Source of the DNA: UBA9732 sp963599445
GTDB lineage: Bacteria > Spirochaetota > Spirochaetia > Sphaerochaetales > Sphaerochaetaceae
Direction of reading: 5' to 3'
Assembly: GCA_963599445.1 (NCBI GenBank)
Contig: CAVBWZ010000001.1
Location: 62,001 to 126,000, forward strand
DNA: 64,000 nucleotides
The notes under the pieces are model-generated. The model saw nothing but the letters and a program-made list of their open reading frames with translations. It had not been told where the DNA came from and did not search any database. The position numbers were made by a program, and so were the translations under genes. Position 1 is the first letter of the stretch. Each line of letters starts with the position of its first letter. This document shows, in pieces, positions 16,098-25,244 of the stretch.

Positions 16098-17967
16098 TAT
16101 GAAGAAGAACAAATCCAAAGACCTTCCTCAGAATCAGCCGGGCAAAAGCAAGTCCAGTGCCAGCACCAAGTCAGGACCTCGCGGCCCGCACGGTAGAGGT
16201 GAGAGGGCGAAGGATGCCAGAGGGACTTCCAAAAAGCTCCTGAAGGTTCTGAAGCCATATCTTCCTCTTTTCGCTGTGGCGTTTCTATGCGCCTTCATAG
16301 GGGTTCTCTGCGTATCATTCGCTCCAAAGGTCCTTGGCAATATAATCACCATAGTCCTTGACGGAACGAAGAAGGGTTCATTCGATTGGAATCTGATAAA
16401 CAGGACCATACTTATACTCGCAGGGCTGTATTTCACGAACTTCGTGTTCAGACTCTCCCAGCACATGCTTCTCGTCCAGCTTTCCCAAAAGATAGTGAAG
16501 AACCTCAAGAGCGACATAAACGCAAAGCTCGACAGACTTCCTCTAAGCTATTTCGATGGCCGAACCCAGGGCGAGATAATGAGCCGCATCACGAACGATG
16601 TGGACACCATTGACCAAAGCATACAGGAAGGGATAAGTCAGGCGATAATAAGCGTATTCACCATAGTGTGTCTGCTTGTGATAATGCTTACCACCAACGT
16701 CGCCATGACTCTCGTAAGCCTTGTTACAATACCAATGATCCTTGTGGTGGTGGCTCAGGTCGTGAAGCATACCCAAAGGTTCTTCCTTGACAACCAGAAG
16801 TATCTTGGTGACCTCAACGGGCATGTGGAGCAGCTCTATGGAGGGCACTCCATAGTCAAGACCTTCAACCATGAAGACCAAGCCATATCCCAATTCGACG
16901 ACATAAACGACAACCTCTACAATGCAGGTTGGAAGAGCAACTTCTACAGTTCCGTTATATATCCGTTGACTGGCTTTGCCGGGAATCTTGGATATGTCCT
17001 CGTCATAGTGGTTGGAGCCATCAACGCTGCTGCTGGCAGGTTGTCCGTTGGCGACATTCAGGCGTTCGTGCAGTATGTGAAGAGGTTCAACCAACCAATC
17101 CAGGAGGTTGCCAACATCTCCAACGTTTTCCAGAGTACATTGGCTGCAGCCGAGCGTGTGTTCGAAGTCCTTGAAGAACCGGAGGAGGTCGATGACGGAA
17201 AGCTTTCGTCCGACCCCGCCCATGGAGACATAGAGTTCGATGACGTGCGCTTCAGCTATGTTCCTGAAAAGCCACTCATTGAAGATTTGAACCTCAAGGT
17301 CCAAAGCGGAGCCAAGATTGCAATCGTAGGCCCTACTGGAGCAGGCAAGACAACCCTCATAAACCTCCTGATGAGGTTCTACGATGTCAACGGCGGTTCC
17401 ATCAAGGTCGATGGCATAGATGTCCGCGATTGGCCTAGGGATGTCCTTAGAGACCAGTTTGGAATGGTTTTGCAGGACACTTGGCTATTTGAGGGCACTG
17501 TAGCCCAGAACATCGCCTACGGAGCCGGAACAGATGAGGTCGATATGGACAAGGTCCGTAGATGCGCCAAACTTGCATGCGCCGACCATTTCATAGAGAC
17601 CCTTCCCGGAGGCTATGACTTTGTGATAAACGAGGAGGCCAGCAACATAAGCCAAGGCGAAAAGCAGCTCATAACCATAGCCCGTGCATTCATGAGCAAT
17701 CCAAGGGTCCTCATCCTTGACGAGGCTACAAGCAACGTAGACACCAGGACCGAGCGCCTTGTGCAGCAGGCCATGGAGAAGCTCATGGAGGATCGTACAA
17801 GCTTCATCATAGCCCATAGGCTCTCCACCATAAGGGATGCGAACCTCATCCTTGTCATGGACAAGGGCAATATAGTGGAGCAGGGCGCCCATGAGGAGCT
17901 TCTTGCAAGGAAGGGCTTCTACTACAACCTGTACATGAGTCAATTCAAAGGAGCGGCACAGTTCTAA
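16090..17967 (+). CDS. Heterodimeric ABC exporter, catalytic subunit
   Basis: The chosen start is ATG 16090, 6-7 bases after GAGGAGGAG; an in-frame TTG six bases earlier is less likely. The 625-residue protein has a charged Lys/Ser-rich cytosolic leader (about 1-55), six membrane helices, and an ATPase with GPTGAGKTT, a non-canonical signature ISQGEKQL and Walker B LILDEATSNVD with the catalytic Glu. Its odd signature faces the degenerate site of the partner, the arrangement known for TM287/TM288. Its stop overlaps the start of cls (TAATG). Confidence 0.92.
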   Translation: MSDMKKNKSKDLPQNQPGKSKSSASTKSGPRGPHGRGERAKDARGTSKKLLKVLKPYLPLFAVAFLCAFIGVLCVSFAPKVLGNIITIVLDGTKKGSFDWNLINRTILILAGLYFTNFVFRLSQHMLLVQLSQKIVKNLKSDINAKLDRLPLSYFDGRTQGEIMSRITNDVDTIDQSIQEGISQAIISVFTIVCLLVIMLTTNVAMTLVSLVTIPMILVVVAQVVKHTQRFFLDNQKYLGDLNGHVEQLYGGHSIVKTFNHEDQAISQFDDINDNLYNAGWKSNFYSSVIYPLTGFAGNLGYVLVIVVGAINAAAGRLSVGDIQAFVQYVKRFNQPIQEVANISNVFQSTLAAAERVFEVLEEPEEVDDGKLSSDPAHGDIEFDDVRFSYVPEKPLIEDLNLKVQSGAKIAIVGPTGAGKTTLINLLMRFYDVNGGSIKVDGIDVRDWPRDVLRDQFGMVLQDTWLFEGTVAQNIAYGAGTDEVDMDKVRRCAKLACADHFIETLPGGYDFVINEEASNISQGEKQLITIARAFMSNPRVLILDEATSNVDTRTERLVQQAMEKLMEDRTSFIIAHRLSTIRDANLILVMDKGNIVEQGAHEELLARKGFYYNLYMSQFKGAAQF

Positions 17968-19502
17968 TGCGAAAGTTCCTCAAGTTCATATCAAGCAGAC
18001 TGGCATGGACGTTTCTGTTCATCTTCCTTCAGATGGGCATATTGTACGTCTCCCTTCGCTATGCGGAAAGCTATTTCAGTCTGAGTCTCTTCAACTTCGT
18101 GCTGAGCATGGTGTTCTCGTTTGCGATCTTCACAAGGGACGATGCCCCTGAGTACAAGATATCCTGGATATTCCTGATATCCGTCGTGCCCATCTTTGGC
18201 TGCTTCATGTACATGATCTTTGGAAACAAGAAGAAGAGCCGTTGGGAGAAAAGAAGGATCGCAAGCTATCAGGAGCTCATGGCCTCCCATTCCATTGGAG
18301 ACTATCCTCCTGCAGGTGTTCCTTCCGAGGAAATCCTGTCAGAGGACGACCTTAGACTCCAGAAGTACCTTACGAACATAACGGACAGCATAGTCTACGA
18401 TGCCACGCAGGTCGAATACTACCCTCTTGGCGACTATTGCTACCCTGTCATGCTGGCGGAGCTGAAGAAGGCCAAGAAGTTCATATTCATGGAATATTTC
18501 ATCTACGAAAAGGGCGATTTCTGGGACAGCGTCCTTGCTATCCTGAAGCGCAAGGTTGCCCAAGGCGTGGACGTAAGGATTCTCTATGACGATATGGGCA
18601 GCATAAACACGCTTCCGTACAAATACTACAAGGAGCTCCGCTCGTATGGAATAAAGGCCGTTGCGTTCAATCCTGTAAGGCCAAGGCTCAATCCAAGGCT
18701 CAACTACAGGGATCACCGCAAGGTATGCATCGTGGATGGAAACACCGCCATAAGCGGAGGGATCAACATTGCGGACGAGTACATCAACCACAGGATTCGC
18801 TTTGGACATTGGAAGGACAATGCCTTCATCCTTCGTGGAAGCGGTGTGTGGAACTATACGTTCATGTTCCTCCAGCTATGGCAGTTCGTAGCTCCAAAGG
18901 CCTACGCCGTGGAAGACTTCTCTCCATACTACCCAACGGAGAAGAAGGTAAACGATGGATACGTCCAAAGCTTTGGAGACAGTCCTCTTGACGACTTCAA
19001 CGTTGCGGAGAATGCATACATCCACGTCCTGAACGCAGCCAAGGACTACGTTTGGATAGCCACCCCGTATCTCATCCTTGACAGCACCATGGTGAACGCA
19101 TTGGTCCTTGCCGCCCAGAGCGGTGTGGATGTCCGTCTCATAACGCCATCCATCCCTGACAAGAAGATCGTGTTCTCCCTTACGCAGTCAAACTACATGA
19201 AGCTTCTTGCAAACGGCATAAGGATATTCGAGTACGTTCCCGGCTTCATCCATTCCAAGATGTTCGTAAGCGATGACAAGAGGGCCATCGTAGGAACCAC
19301 AAACATGGACTTCAGGTCTTTCTTCCTCCACTTCGAAAGCGGGTCCGTCTTCTATGGCGGCAGCGCCGTCCAATCCGTCAAGGCCGATTTCGAAGACACC
19401 TTCGAGCTGTGTCGAGAGGTTACTTTGGAGGATGCAAAAAAGAGGTCCCTCCTCATGAAGCTCATGGGACAGGTTGCAAAACTGATTGCTCCGCTTCTCT
19501 AG
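17967..19502 (+). CDS. cls: Cardiolipin synthase (phospholipase D family)
   Basis: The 511-residue protein joins two phosphatidylglycerols into cardiolipin. Two N-terminal membrane helices (FLFIFLQMGILYVSL and ISWIFLISVVPIFGCFMYMIFG) precede two PLD domains with HKD motifs HRKVCIVDGNTAISGG and HSKMFVSDDKRAIVGTTN. Length and layout match bacterial ClsA-type enzymes. It is the last gene of the run queH-TPR-ABC-ABC-cls, joined by TAATG overlap to the exporter, which suggests an exporter or membrane-homeostasis operon. Confidence 0.95.
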   Translation: MRKFLKFISSRLAWTFLFIFLQMGILYVSLRYAESYFSLSLFNFVLSMVFSFAIFTRDDAPEYKISWIFLISVVPIFGCFMYMIFGNKKKSRWEKRRIASYQELMASHSIGDYPPAGVPSEEILSEDDLRLQKYLTNITDSIVYDATQVEYYPLGDYCYPVMLAELKKAKKFIFMEYFIYEKGDFWDSVLAILKRKVAQGVDVRILYDDMGSINTLPYKYYKELRSYGIKAVAFNPVRPRLNPRLNYRDHRKVCIVDGNTAISGGINIADEYINHRIRFGHWKDNAFILRGSGVWNYTFMFLQLWQFVAPKAYAVEDFSPYYPTEKKVNDGYVQSFGDSPLDDFNVAENAYIHVLNAAKDYVWIATPYLILDSTMVNALVLAAQSGVDVRLITPSIPDKKIVFSLTQSNYMKLLANGIRIFEYVPGFIHSKMFVSDDKRAIVGTTNMDFRSFFLHFESGSVFYGGSAVQSVKADFEDTFELCREVTLEDAKKRSLLMKLMGQVAKLIAPLL

Positions 19503-19566
19503 CGAATGCTATGATTGGGACGTCGTTCTACAAGCATTTTGAAGCGGTGTTTGCCAAGGAGGTCAA

Positions 19567-19848
19567 ATGGACAATCTTCAAGAGATAATCGACATTTTCG
19601 CTGAGACCACTGACAAGAAGGAGATGCGAAAGCTCTTCTCTGAGCTTTTCACGGCCTCCGAAGAGAAGGACATTGCCAAGCGTTGGTACATAATGAAGGA
19701 GCTATACAAAGGCACTCCCCAGCGCCACATAGCCCAGGACATGGAAGTGAGCCTGTGCAAGATAACCCGTGGCTCGAGGATTCTGAAGGATGAGGAGTCG
19801 GCGTTTAGAAAAATCCTAGGAAACATGTTCGACGAAACCCACCTCTAG
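19567..19848 (+). CDS. trpR: Trp operon repressor TrpR
   Basis: The 93-residue protein matches the TrpR fold over its whole length. The helix-turn-helix lies at about 53-72 (TPQRHIAQDMEVSLCKITRG) and the ITRGS segment, which in E. coli TrpR carries the tryptophan-contacting Arg84 and Ser88, is intact. AAGGAGG stands 5 bases before ATG 19567. TrpR binds palindromic operators when loaded with tryptophan. No trp biosynthesis gene is in this window, so its targets are elsewhere. YerC-type relatives are less likely because the ITRGSxxLK block is so close to TrpR. Confidence 0.9.
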   Translation: MDNLQEIIDIFAETTDKKEMRKLFSELFTASEEKDIAKRWYIMKELYKGTPQRHIAQDMEVSLCKITRGSRILKDEESAFRKILGNMFDETHL

Positions 19849-20384
19849 TACATTCTTGGTCTTCGTGCGGTCTACGTCGTCGCTGCAGCATAGGCCGTGT
19901 ACCTAGACACTGTCCTATGCTTTGCTTCTAGTATCCCATCACGAATACCTGCGAATGAGGCTTCTTGAGCTTTTGGTCATCTACTGCGTCGGTTCACTCA
20001 GGTCGTACATCTCAGTACTGCCCTTCGTTTCCATCCTTGTAGCTGAGCCAAAATCCCTTCGAAGGGGATTTCTTGGGCTTTGCGGTGATAACTGCATCGT
20101 TTTAGTATAAAGCTGTGAACCAATCTGGGTTCTTCACATTTTCTGGGAATGAACCTTCATATGAGCTTGATGGACGCCTTGTTGGAGTGGATGAATGACT
20201 GTGATGCGGGAAGTTGTCCATAAATGCCGAAAAAAGAGTGTTTATGGACAACTTCCAGACAGACTGGATCTCTTCCCGAGGAACCGTCTGTAGAACCCGA
20301 ATGCCCTCCGTTCGAACCGTCGCAATCGGCAATCCCTCAATTTTCCGTGAAAAGCCCCAATCTGATAGTTCGCGGTCCAAGTGG
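19849..20384. other. Apparently non-coding or decayed region (536 bases)
   Basis: No frame here has a start, ribosome site and coherent protein. Short stretches look protein-like in different frames (for example NQSGFFTFSGNEPSYELDGRLVGV around 20116-20190 on plus), which suggests decayed coding sequence, but I cannot name a family. The clearest structure is the 16-bp inverted repeat at 20209-20256. The region separates trpR from two Rpn-related frames on the other strand. Confidence 0.45.
20209..20256. repeat. Perfect 16-bp inverted repeat with 16-base loop
   Basis: GGAAGTTGTCCATAAA (20209-20224) and its exact complement (20241-20256) enclose TGCCGAAAAAAGAGTG. There is no T-tract on either side, so it is not a standard terminator. 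The loop resembles that of the three-arm elements (CCAAAAAACG). Confidence 0.75.
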
Positions 20385-20651
20385 TCAGCTTTTCAATATC
20401 GCCTCGACCTGTCCTTCGGAAATCGAGGCGCATCTTGCAATGACAGGGATTGGTATTCCGTTTGCATTCATCTCCTTGACGATTCGGTTGGTGGTGTTGG
20501 CTTCGCCCTCGGCCCTGCCAATGGAGATTCCTTCATTGATTCCTTCAGACTTTCCTTCCTTGTACTTCTCTATGAGGTTCAGTTCGTACTTGTACATAGT
20601 GTGTATTCTGTCCTTCAATATAAAATGCCGTGGACCAATCCAATAGTCCAC
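20385..20651 (-). pseudogene. Truncated C-terminal copy of an Rpn/PD-(D/E)XK transposase-type nuclease
   Basis: The 88-residue frame reads YKYELNLIEKYKEGKSEG, then GINEGISIGRAEG, and ends SISEGQVEAILKS. It corresponds to the last 75 residues of the neighbouring gene at 20663 (KYELNLIEKFKDGKAEG ... SISVEEVRNLLKS). The nuclease domain is missing, so this is a remnant of a tandem paralogue or a recombination product. It lies directly downstream of the intact copy on the same strand, with 11 bases between. Confidence 0.8.
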
Positions 20652-20662
20652 GGCAAAAATAG

Positions 20663-21577
20663 TCAGCTTTTTAGTAGGTTGCGGACTTCCTCAACTGAGA
20701 TTGAGGCAGCTTCGGCAATGACCTCAATTGGGACACCTTGTTTTTCGAGGCTTCTTGCCATGCGGCTTCTTTCGTTGGCTTCCCCTATAGAGACGCCCTC
20801 AACCCTGCCAATTGAGATTCCTTCGTTGATTCCTTCGGCTTTTCCATCCTTGAATTTCTCTATGAGGTTCAGTTCGTATTTCATGTAGCCCTGCCTCCAG
20901 TCCTCGTCCCCGTTTATGTCAAGCACATATCTGTCAAGCTTCTTTATGAACTCGTTGCCGCTGTCCTTCCCAGTGCCTATGGACTTGGTTCCTCCATTCA
21001 GGTATTCGAAGAACGCATCCATGTCCTCGGAGGAGTCTCCAGCGGAGCCCTTCGTGTTCACGACAATGATATATCTGCCGTCGTCCAAAGGCAAGCCCTG
21101 CACGTTCTCGCACATGGTCCTGAAGCGGTACGACTTCATGCCCTTCCCGAAGACGTCGAACATGCATATGAATATCACATAGCTGTCCTTCAATGACTCG
21201 TATTCCAATCCTTTGTCCAGCATGTTCGCATCCATCATGGAGGAGTACATCCTTGACCTCTTGGGAAGGTTCCATCGCTTGACCTTCTGCAGCTCTATGT
21301 CGTAGACACCTTCCTCGTCCTCGAAGTAGACGTCAAGCCTTATGCTCTTGTTGCCTGGGTCGAATATGATGTTCTTCTGGGGCTCTATGGAGAAGTCGTC
21401 CTCATAGACTATGTCCCTTATCCTGCGGCCTTCGAATATGGTCTCCAATAGACCTATGCATGCATCCTTCCTACGCATGACCTCGGCGAACATGGCGTCG
21501 TTCTCAAGGGGGATGTCCCTTCTGTTCGTCCTTCCGAATGTTCTTGTATTGATGGAATCCTTGTGTTTCTTAGTCAT
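20663..21577 (-). CDS. Rpn-family recombination-promoting nuclease / putative transposase (PD-(D/E)XK)
   Basis: The start is the ATG complementary to 21575-21577, after AGGAGG; a longer frame to 21661 lacks such a site. In the 304-residue protein the nuclease core is visible as SIRLDVYFEDEEGVYDIELQ (catalytic Asp, then the ExQ typical of Rpn proteins). The C-terminal 75 residues carry the KxxGxxEGxxxGxxEG repeats and a final small helical domain. Rpn proteins are Ca-dependent DNases that promote RecA-independent recombination and spread as multicopy families. A leader hairpin lies just upstream (21599-21628). Confidence 0.88.
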   Translation of the reverse strand: MTKKHKDSINTRTFGRTNRRDIPLENDAMFAEVMRRKDACIGLLETIFEGRRIRDIVYEDDFSIEPQKNIIFDPGNKSIRLDVYFEDEEGVYDIELQKVKRWNLPKRSRMYSSMMDANMLDKGLEYESLKDSYVIFICMFDVFGKGMKSYRFRTMCENVQGLPLDDGRYIIVVNTKGSAGDSSEDMDAFFEYLNGGTKSIGTGKDSGNEFIKKLDRYVLDINGDEDWRQGYMKYELNLIEKFKDGKAEGINEGISIGRVEGVSIGEANERSRMARSLEKQGVPIEVIAEAASISVEEVRNLLKS

Positions 21578-21598
21578 GGAAACACCTCCTGAAAAGTG

Positions 21599-21628
21599 AT
21601 ATGAAGGCTCCCAAAAGCCCTTCATATT
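21599..21628 (-). promoter_or_regulatory. Leader hairpin upstream of the Rpn-type gene
   Basis: ATATGAAGGCT (21599-21609) pairs with AGCCCTTCATAT (21617-21628), with one bulged base. It sits immediately upstream of the ribosome site and could modulate translation or mark an element end. Confidence 0.5.
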
Positions 21629-21853
21629 ACTAATTCCAAAAAAGCTGCGATTCCCATTCACGGTTTTCGAAGGATTTTCGGTTAAAACCAGAATAATTCA
21701 TTGTAATATAACATGATATTTTTCATAAAAAAGTTTTTGCAATGTTGCCTTGATTGAAGTAGACCACTAGTTTCTGTTCTCCAAAAGTGATATGGTTAGT
21801 GCAATCTAACCGCTGCAATGCATTAATGCTTATTCAACCAAAGGAGGGGAGGA

Positions 21854-22588
21854 ATGAATTCCAATATGTGCCAGAGCTTGAACTTCAAAACATATCAAAG
21901 AGACTGCTTGCTAGGAGCATTAGGTGCGTTACTGATGCTTGTAGGCGACCTTTGCCTTAGTGTGATTCCGGCATATCCCGGCGACAGCGGACTGTTTGCC
22001 AGAGAAGCATACCTTAACGGATCTTGGGAACCTTGGAGGTTGCCGCTTCTGATAGCGACAGGACTTTGTGGCATGTCTTTGGGCTTTTTCACAGTGAAAG
22101 CCTCTTTCCTTCAAATAAAGCCGCAGTATCGAAAGACACGTTTTGCTGTTCTCGTTGGAGGTGTAATCTACATAGCCTCAGCCGGCGCTCTTCACCTTTT
22201 CATCGGCAGCCTTGCAGACTGGACCAACACGCTGTCTCCAATTTTGGGAAAGCAGCAAACATCGGCCTTGATACAGGCTCAATACGATAGACTGATGTCT
22301 TCGACGCTCGTTGCCTATGCTGGAATGGTTCTTCTTATCCTTGCAAGTGCCTATGCAGTGCTGACGAAGAAAACCATACTTCCTCGATGGATGTTCGCAG
22401 TCCACATGATTGTCTTCCAGCTTCTATTCGTCCTTGTTCCAGACATTCGCCAGGCTCTAGGCGCGGAAATCTCCACATGGGATTTCGTTCTCAGCCAAGG
22501 CTCCGGCAACGCATCGCTTTGCATCTGGATGCTTGCAAATGCAGTTTGGGCGGGCAATCGAAAACGGTATGAAGCTTTTGAATCCTGA
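21854..22588 (+). CDS. Multi-helix membrane protein (DUF6796-like)
   Basis: The 244-residue protein has six to seven predicted membrane helices (for example LLGALGALLMLVGDLCLSV, LPLLIATGLCGMSLGFFTV, FAVLVGGVIYIASAGALHLFIG). A loop with WTNTLSP and a C-terminal stretch GSGNASLCIWMLANAVW recall DUF6796 proteins, which have no known function. AAAGGAGGGGAGG precedes ATG 21854. It is transcribed alone, convergent with the zinc-ribbon/HIT/helicase operon. The family name is given from memory of its general look and is moderate in certainty. Confidence 0.65.
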   Translation: MNSNMCQSLNFKTYQRDCLLGALGALLMLVGDLCLSVIPAYPGDSGLFAREAYLNGSWEPWRLPLLIATGLCGMSLGFFTVKASFLQIKPQYRKTRFAVLVGGVIYIASAGALHLFIGSLADWTNTLSPILGKQQTSALIQAQYDRLMSSTLVAYAGMVLLILASAYAVLTKKTILPRWMFAVHMIVFQLLFVLVPDIRQALGAEISTWDFVLSQGSGNASLCIWMLANAVWAGNRKRYEAFES

Positions 22589-22647
22589 TACCAGAAGTTT
22601 CATTTGACTACAAGAACATCTCTTGTATGGGTTTCTTCTTCTGGTGG

Positions 22648-22714
22648 CGAAAAGGCAGGTTTATGAAGAAAATTTTCTTCATAAACGCTCAAAATGGCAC
22701 TTGGGTGAAGAAAA
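22648..22714 (+). repeat. Three-arm X/X'/X inverted-repeat element, copy D
   Basis: TTTATGAAGAAAA (22660-22672) is followed directly by its exact complement (22673-22685), a 26-bp perfect palindrome. A third arm TGAAGAAAA (22706-22714) repeats arm 1 across a 24-base loop. The upstream GCGAAAAGGCAGG aligns with the left flank of copy A. It lies between two convergent gene ends. Confidence 0.7.
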
Positions 22715-22736
22715 AAAACAAAGCGGTTTGGCGAAA

Positions 22737-23030
22737 TCAAATCGAGAACAGCTTGGCTAAGGCTTCGCGGGATTTTGCGGCTTTGTCGTCAGCACCGCCA
22801 GTTCCACCAGCGCCGCCGTCAAGGGCTTTGAGTCTGAAGTAGTCGCAGAAGTTGGCGGTGGTCTTGTCCCAGATGGGTTCGTCTATGGTCTCGCGACAGC
22901 CGTAGTGGGAGTCTGGGTTGTAGAATGAGCAACATTTGCAGCAGTGCAGGGGACGACCGCAGGACGGACACTCCGTGCTGCGCGAAATCGTCTCCGGCAC
23001 TGGTTTTGAGCAGTAGGGGCAGTTAGGCAT
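22737..23030 (-). CDS. Small zinc-ribbon protein
   Basis: This 97-residue protein starts MPNCPYCSKPVPETISRSTECPSCGRPLHCCKCC: two CxxC pairs form a zinc ribbon, and a further CCKCC follows. The middle (SFYNPDSHYGCRETIDEPIWDKTTANFCDYF) is seen in small zinc-ribbon proteins of unknown function; the tail is Ala/Gly/Lys-rich. It overlaps the end of the HIT gene by 8 bases and belongs to the helicase-HIT operon. A nucleic-acid-related role is inferred from context. Confidence 0.75.
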   Translation of the reverse strand: MPNCPYCSKPVPETISRSTECPSCGRPLHCCKCCSFYNPDSHYGCRETIDEPIWDKTTANFCDYFRLKALDGGAGGTGGADDKAAKSREALAKLFSI

Positions 23031-23436
23031 CTATTCTGAGCTTTTCGCCGTACTTGGCCATTTCTCCATCGTCGTACTTGTCGTGCAGGGCAAAATATTT
23101 GCGGCCATCGCCATCGAAGCGAGGGATTACATGCACGTGGATGTGCGGCACTTCCTGTCCGGATGCCGGGTCGTTGTTTATTATTATGTTGGAGCCTTGG
23201 CTTCCAAGGGCCTCTCTCTGCTTGGCGTCAATGATCTTGGCGACTTTCATGAGGTGTCCAAGCACCTCGTCAGGGCAGTCGGCCATGCTTGGATACGGCT
23301 CCTTGCTTATCACAAGGCTGTGGCCTTTGAGAACTGGATTTATGTCCAGAATCACAAAGCATACATCGTCTTCATAGAGCTTGACGCTAGGGATCTCTCC
23401 CTTGCATATCTTGGTGAACAGTGTTTCCATACCCAT
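23023..23436 (-). CDS. HIT-family nucleotide hydrolase
   Basis: The 137-residue protein has TLFTKICKGEIPSVKLYEDD at the start and the histidine triad HIHVHVIPR. HIT proteins hydrolyse or transfer nucleotides, such as AMP from phosphoramidates or dinucleoside polyphosphates. Length and motif match the Hint/HinT-like branch. Either of two nearby ATGs (MGMETLF or METLF) could be the start; AAAGGAAGG is upstream. The gene lies 6 bases after the DEAD helicase stop. Confidence 0.93.
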   Translation of the reverse strand: MGMETLFTKICKGEIPSVKLYEDDVCFVILDINPVLKGHSLVISKEPYPSMADCPDEVLGHLMKVAKIIDAKQREALGSQGSNIIINNDPASGQEVPHIHVHVIPRFDGDGRKYFALHDKYDDGEMAKYGEKLRIDA

Positions 23437-23442
23437 AGGATA

Positions 23443-25122
23443 CTACCTTCCTTTGCGCCCTGCAAGCGAAGACTTGAAACGGCTTTCGTTGGCTTTCCTG
23501 GTTCTTTTTGGCTTCCTTGAAGGCCTGCCGCCTTCGAATCTGTCGCTTTCGTGCCTGTCTTCTTCTCGGTTCCTGCGTTCCCTAGGTTCTCCAAACTTCT
23601 CACGCCTTCGTTCTTCTCTGTTGAGTGGACGTTCCTCGTGGCGTTCCTTTGGTTCAAGGACGTCCTCTCGTCTAGTGCGCTCACTTCGTCCACGAGACCC
23701 AGTTCTCTCTCCGGTGGATCTTCTGCGTCTCAAGGAAGATGTCCTCGGCTGCCTTTCCCTATCGTACAGATCCTGTATTTCATGGTACTTGGACTTGTTC
23801 AGGGCATTGCCGTAGCGCTCTGCAAGAAGGGCCGTCACAACATTCGTTGGGTGATGCTCTGCGCATAGCTTCTTTGCCATGGAGAAGAGGGCGTCCTCGT
23901 ATAGGCCCGTCTCTGCATTCTTGATGCTCTCAAAGAGGTCGTCCTGAAGTGTCTTCCTGCGTGCTGCCATGAGCTCATCGACAGAAGGGACGCGCACCTT
24001 TTGTATGTCCGATTTGGCTATACGCTTTATGAAAGAGAACTTTCTGAACTCCCTTGGAGTGACGAACGTGACCGCAAGTCCTTCCTTTCCGGCACGGCCT
24101 GTCCTTCCAACCCTATGGATGTAGCTTTCAGGTTCGTCAGGGAGGCTGTAGTTCACTACATGCGTCATGTCGGGTATGTCCAAGCCACGGGCGGCTACGT
24201 CCGTTGCAACGAGTATGCTTATCCTGTGCTCGCGCATCTTGTGGATTATGAGCTCCCTTTGGACCTGGCTCAGGTCTCCGTGGAGGACCTCTGCGTTGTA
24301 GCCTGCTGAGATGAGCCGTGAACCTACCTCATCGCACTGGAGCTTTGTCTTGCAGAACACGATTCCGTAGAAATCGGGTGCCATGTCTATGGTCCTGCAC
24401 AGGGCTTCGAACTTGTCCTCTTCAAGCACTTCGTAGTAGATCTGGCGGGTGAGGGTGCTTGTCATGTCCTCCGTCTGGACCTTTACAAGTTCGTAGTCCT
24501 TCATGAAGGTTTCGGCCAGGCGTCTTATAGGCTCGGGCATGGTTGCGGAGAAGCAGAGCATCTGCCTGTCTTCAGGCATTTGGGACAGGATGTTTTCAAT
24601 GTCGTCTATGAAGCCCATGTTGAGCATCTCGTCGGCCTCGTCCAGTACGCAGAACCGTATGCTGTCAAGGCTGAGCGTGCCTCGTTCCAAATGGTCCTGG
24701 ATTCTCCCTGGGGTGCCTACGATGACATCGGCCCCTTCCTTGAGACCTTTGAACTGTATGTTGTACGAGGCTCCTCCGTATATCGCAAGTGTCCTTACGT
24801 TGCGGTTTGCTCCAAGGCTCTTTATCTCGTCGCATACCTGGATGCACAGTTCCCTTGTCGGAACAAGCACCAAAGCACCGGCTTTGTGCGTCCTTTCTCC
24901 TGCTTCGTACTGCTTGTCCAGCTTCTCCAGAATTGGAAGGGCGAACGTTGCTGTTTTGCCTGTTCCTGTCTGTGCTTGACCTATCAGGTCCTTGTCGCCT
25001 TTGAGGAGGATTGGTATGCACCTCTTCTGTATTTCGGTTGGGTGTTCAAATCCCTTGCCCTCTACGGCCTCTATGCTTTTCTGCGAAAGGCCTAAATCAA
25101 TAAATTCTTGTATGTTCTGCAT
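23443..25122 (-). CDS. DEAD-box ATP-dependent RNA helicase (DeaD/CshA-like)
   Basis: The start is taken as MQNIQEFIDLGL (559 residues), since the Q-motif begins there; the longer frame to 25164 adds an unlikely leader. Motifs run in order: AQTGTGKT, PTRELCIQV, GTPGR, VLDEADEM, SAT, VATDVAARGLDIP and HRVGRTGRAG. After the core comes a helical segment (ELMAARRKTLQDDLFESI) and about 100 residues of Arg/Glu-rich low-complexity tail, typical of helicases that bind structured RNA or ribosomal precursors. It leads an operon with HIT and zinc-ribbon genes. Confidence 0.95.
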   Translation of the reverse strand: MQNIQEFIDLGLSQKSIEAVEGKGFEHPTEIQKRCIPILLKGDKDLIGQAQTGTGKTATFALPILEKLDKQYEAGERTHKAGALVLVPTRELCIQVCDEIKSLGANRNVRTLAIYGGASYNIQFKGLKEGADVIVGTPGRIQDHLERGTLSLDSIRFCVLDEADEMLNMGFIDDIENILSQMPEDRQMLCFSATMPEPIRRLAETFMKDYELVKVQTEDMTSTLTRQIYYEVLEEDKFEALCRTIDMAPDFYGIVFCKTKLQCDEVGSRLISAGYNAEVLHGDLSQVQRELIIHKMREHRISILVATDVAARGLDIPDMTHVVNYSLPDEPESYIHRVGRTGRAGKEGLAVTFVTPREFRKFSFIKRIAKSDIQKVRVPSVDELMAARRKTLQDDLFESIKNAETGLYEDALFSMAKKLCAEHHPTNVVTALLAERYGNALNKSKYHEIQDLYDRERQPRTSSLRRRRSTGERTGSRGRSERTRREDVLEPKERHEERPLNREERRREKFGEPRERRNREEDRHESDRFEGGRPSRKPKRTRKANESRFKSSLAGRKGR

Positions 25123-25244
25123 ATAGTCTGCTAGAGCATAACAGAATGTGAATGGAAATGCCATATAAACACGTATTTATTTTTTAAAAGTTATTTCGGA
25201 AGTTGACCAAAAGGTTGGAAAACCTTACCAAAGGAGGCATTTCA

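Noticed and set aside
20102..20380. 92-codon minus frame next to the Rpn remnant
   Set aside because: It runs across the perfect inverted repeat, shows no known domain and does not align with the Rpn protein.
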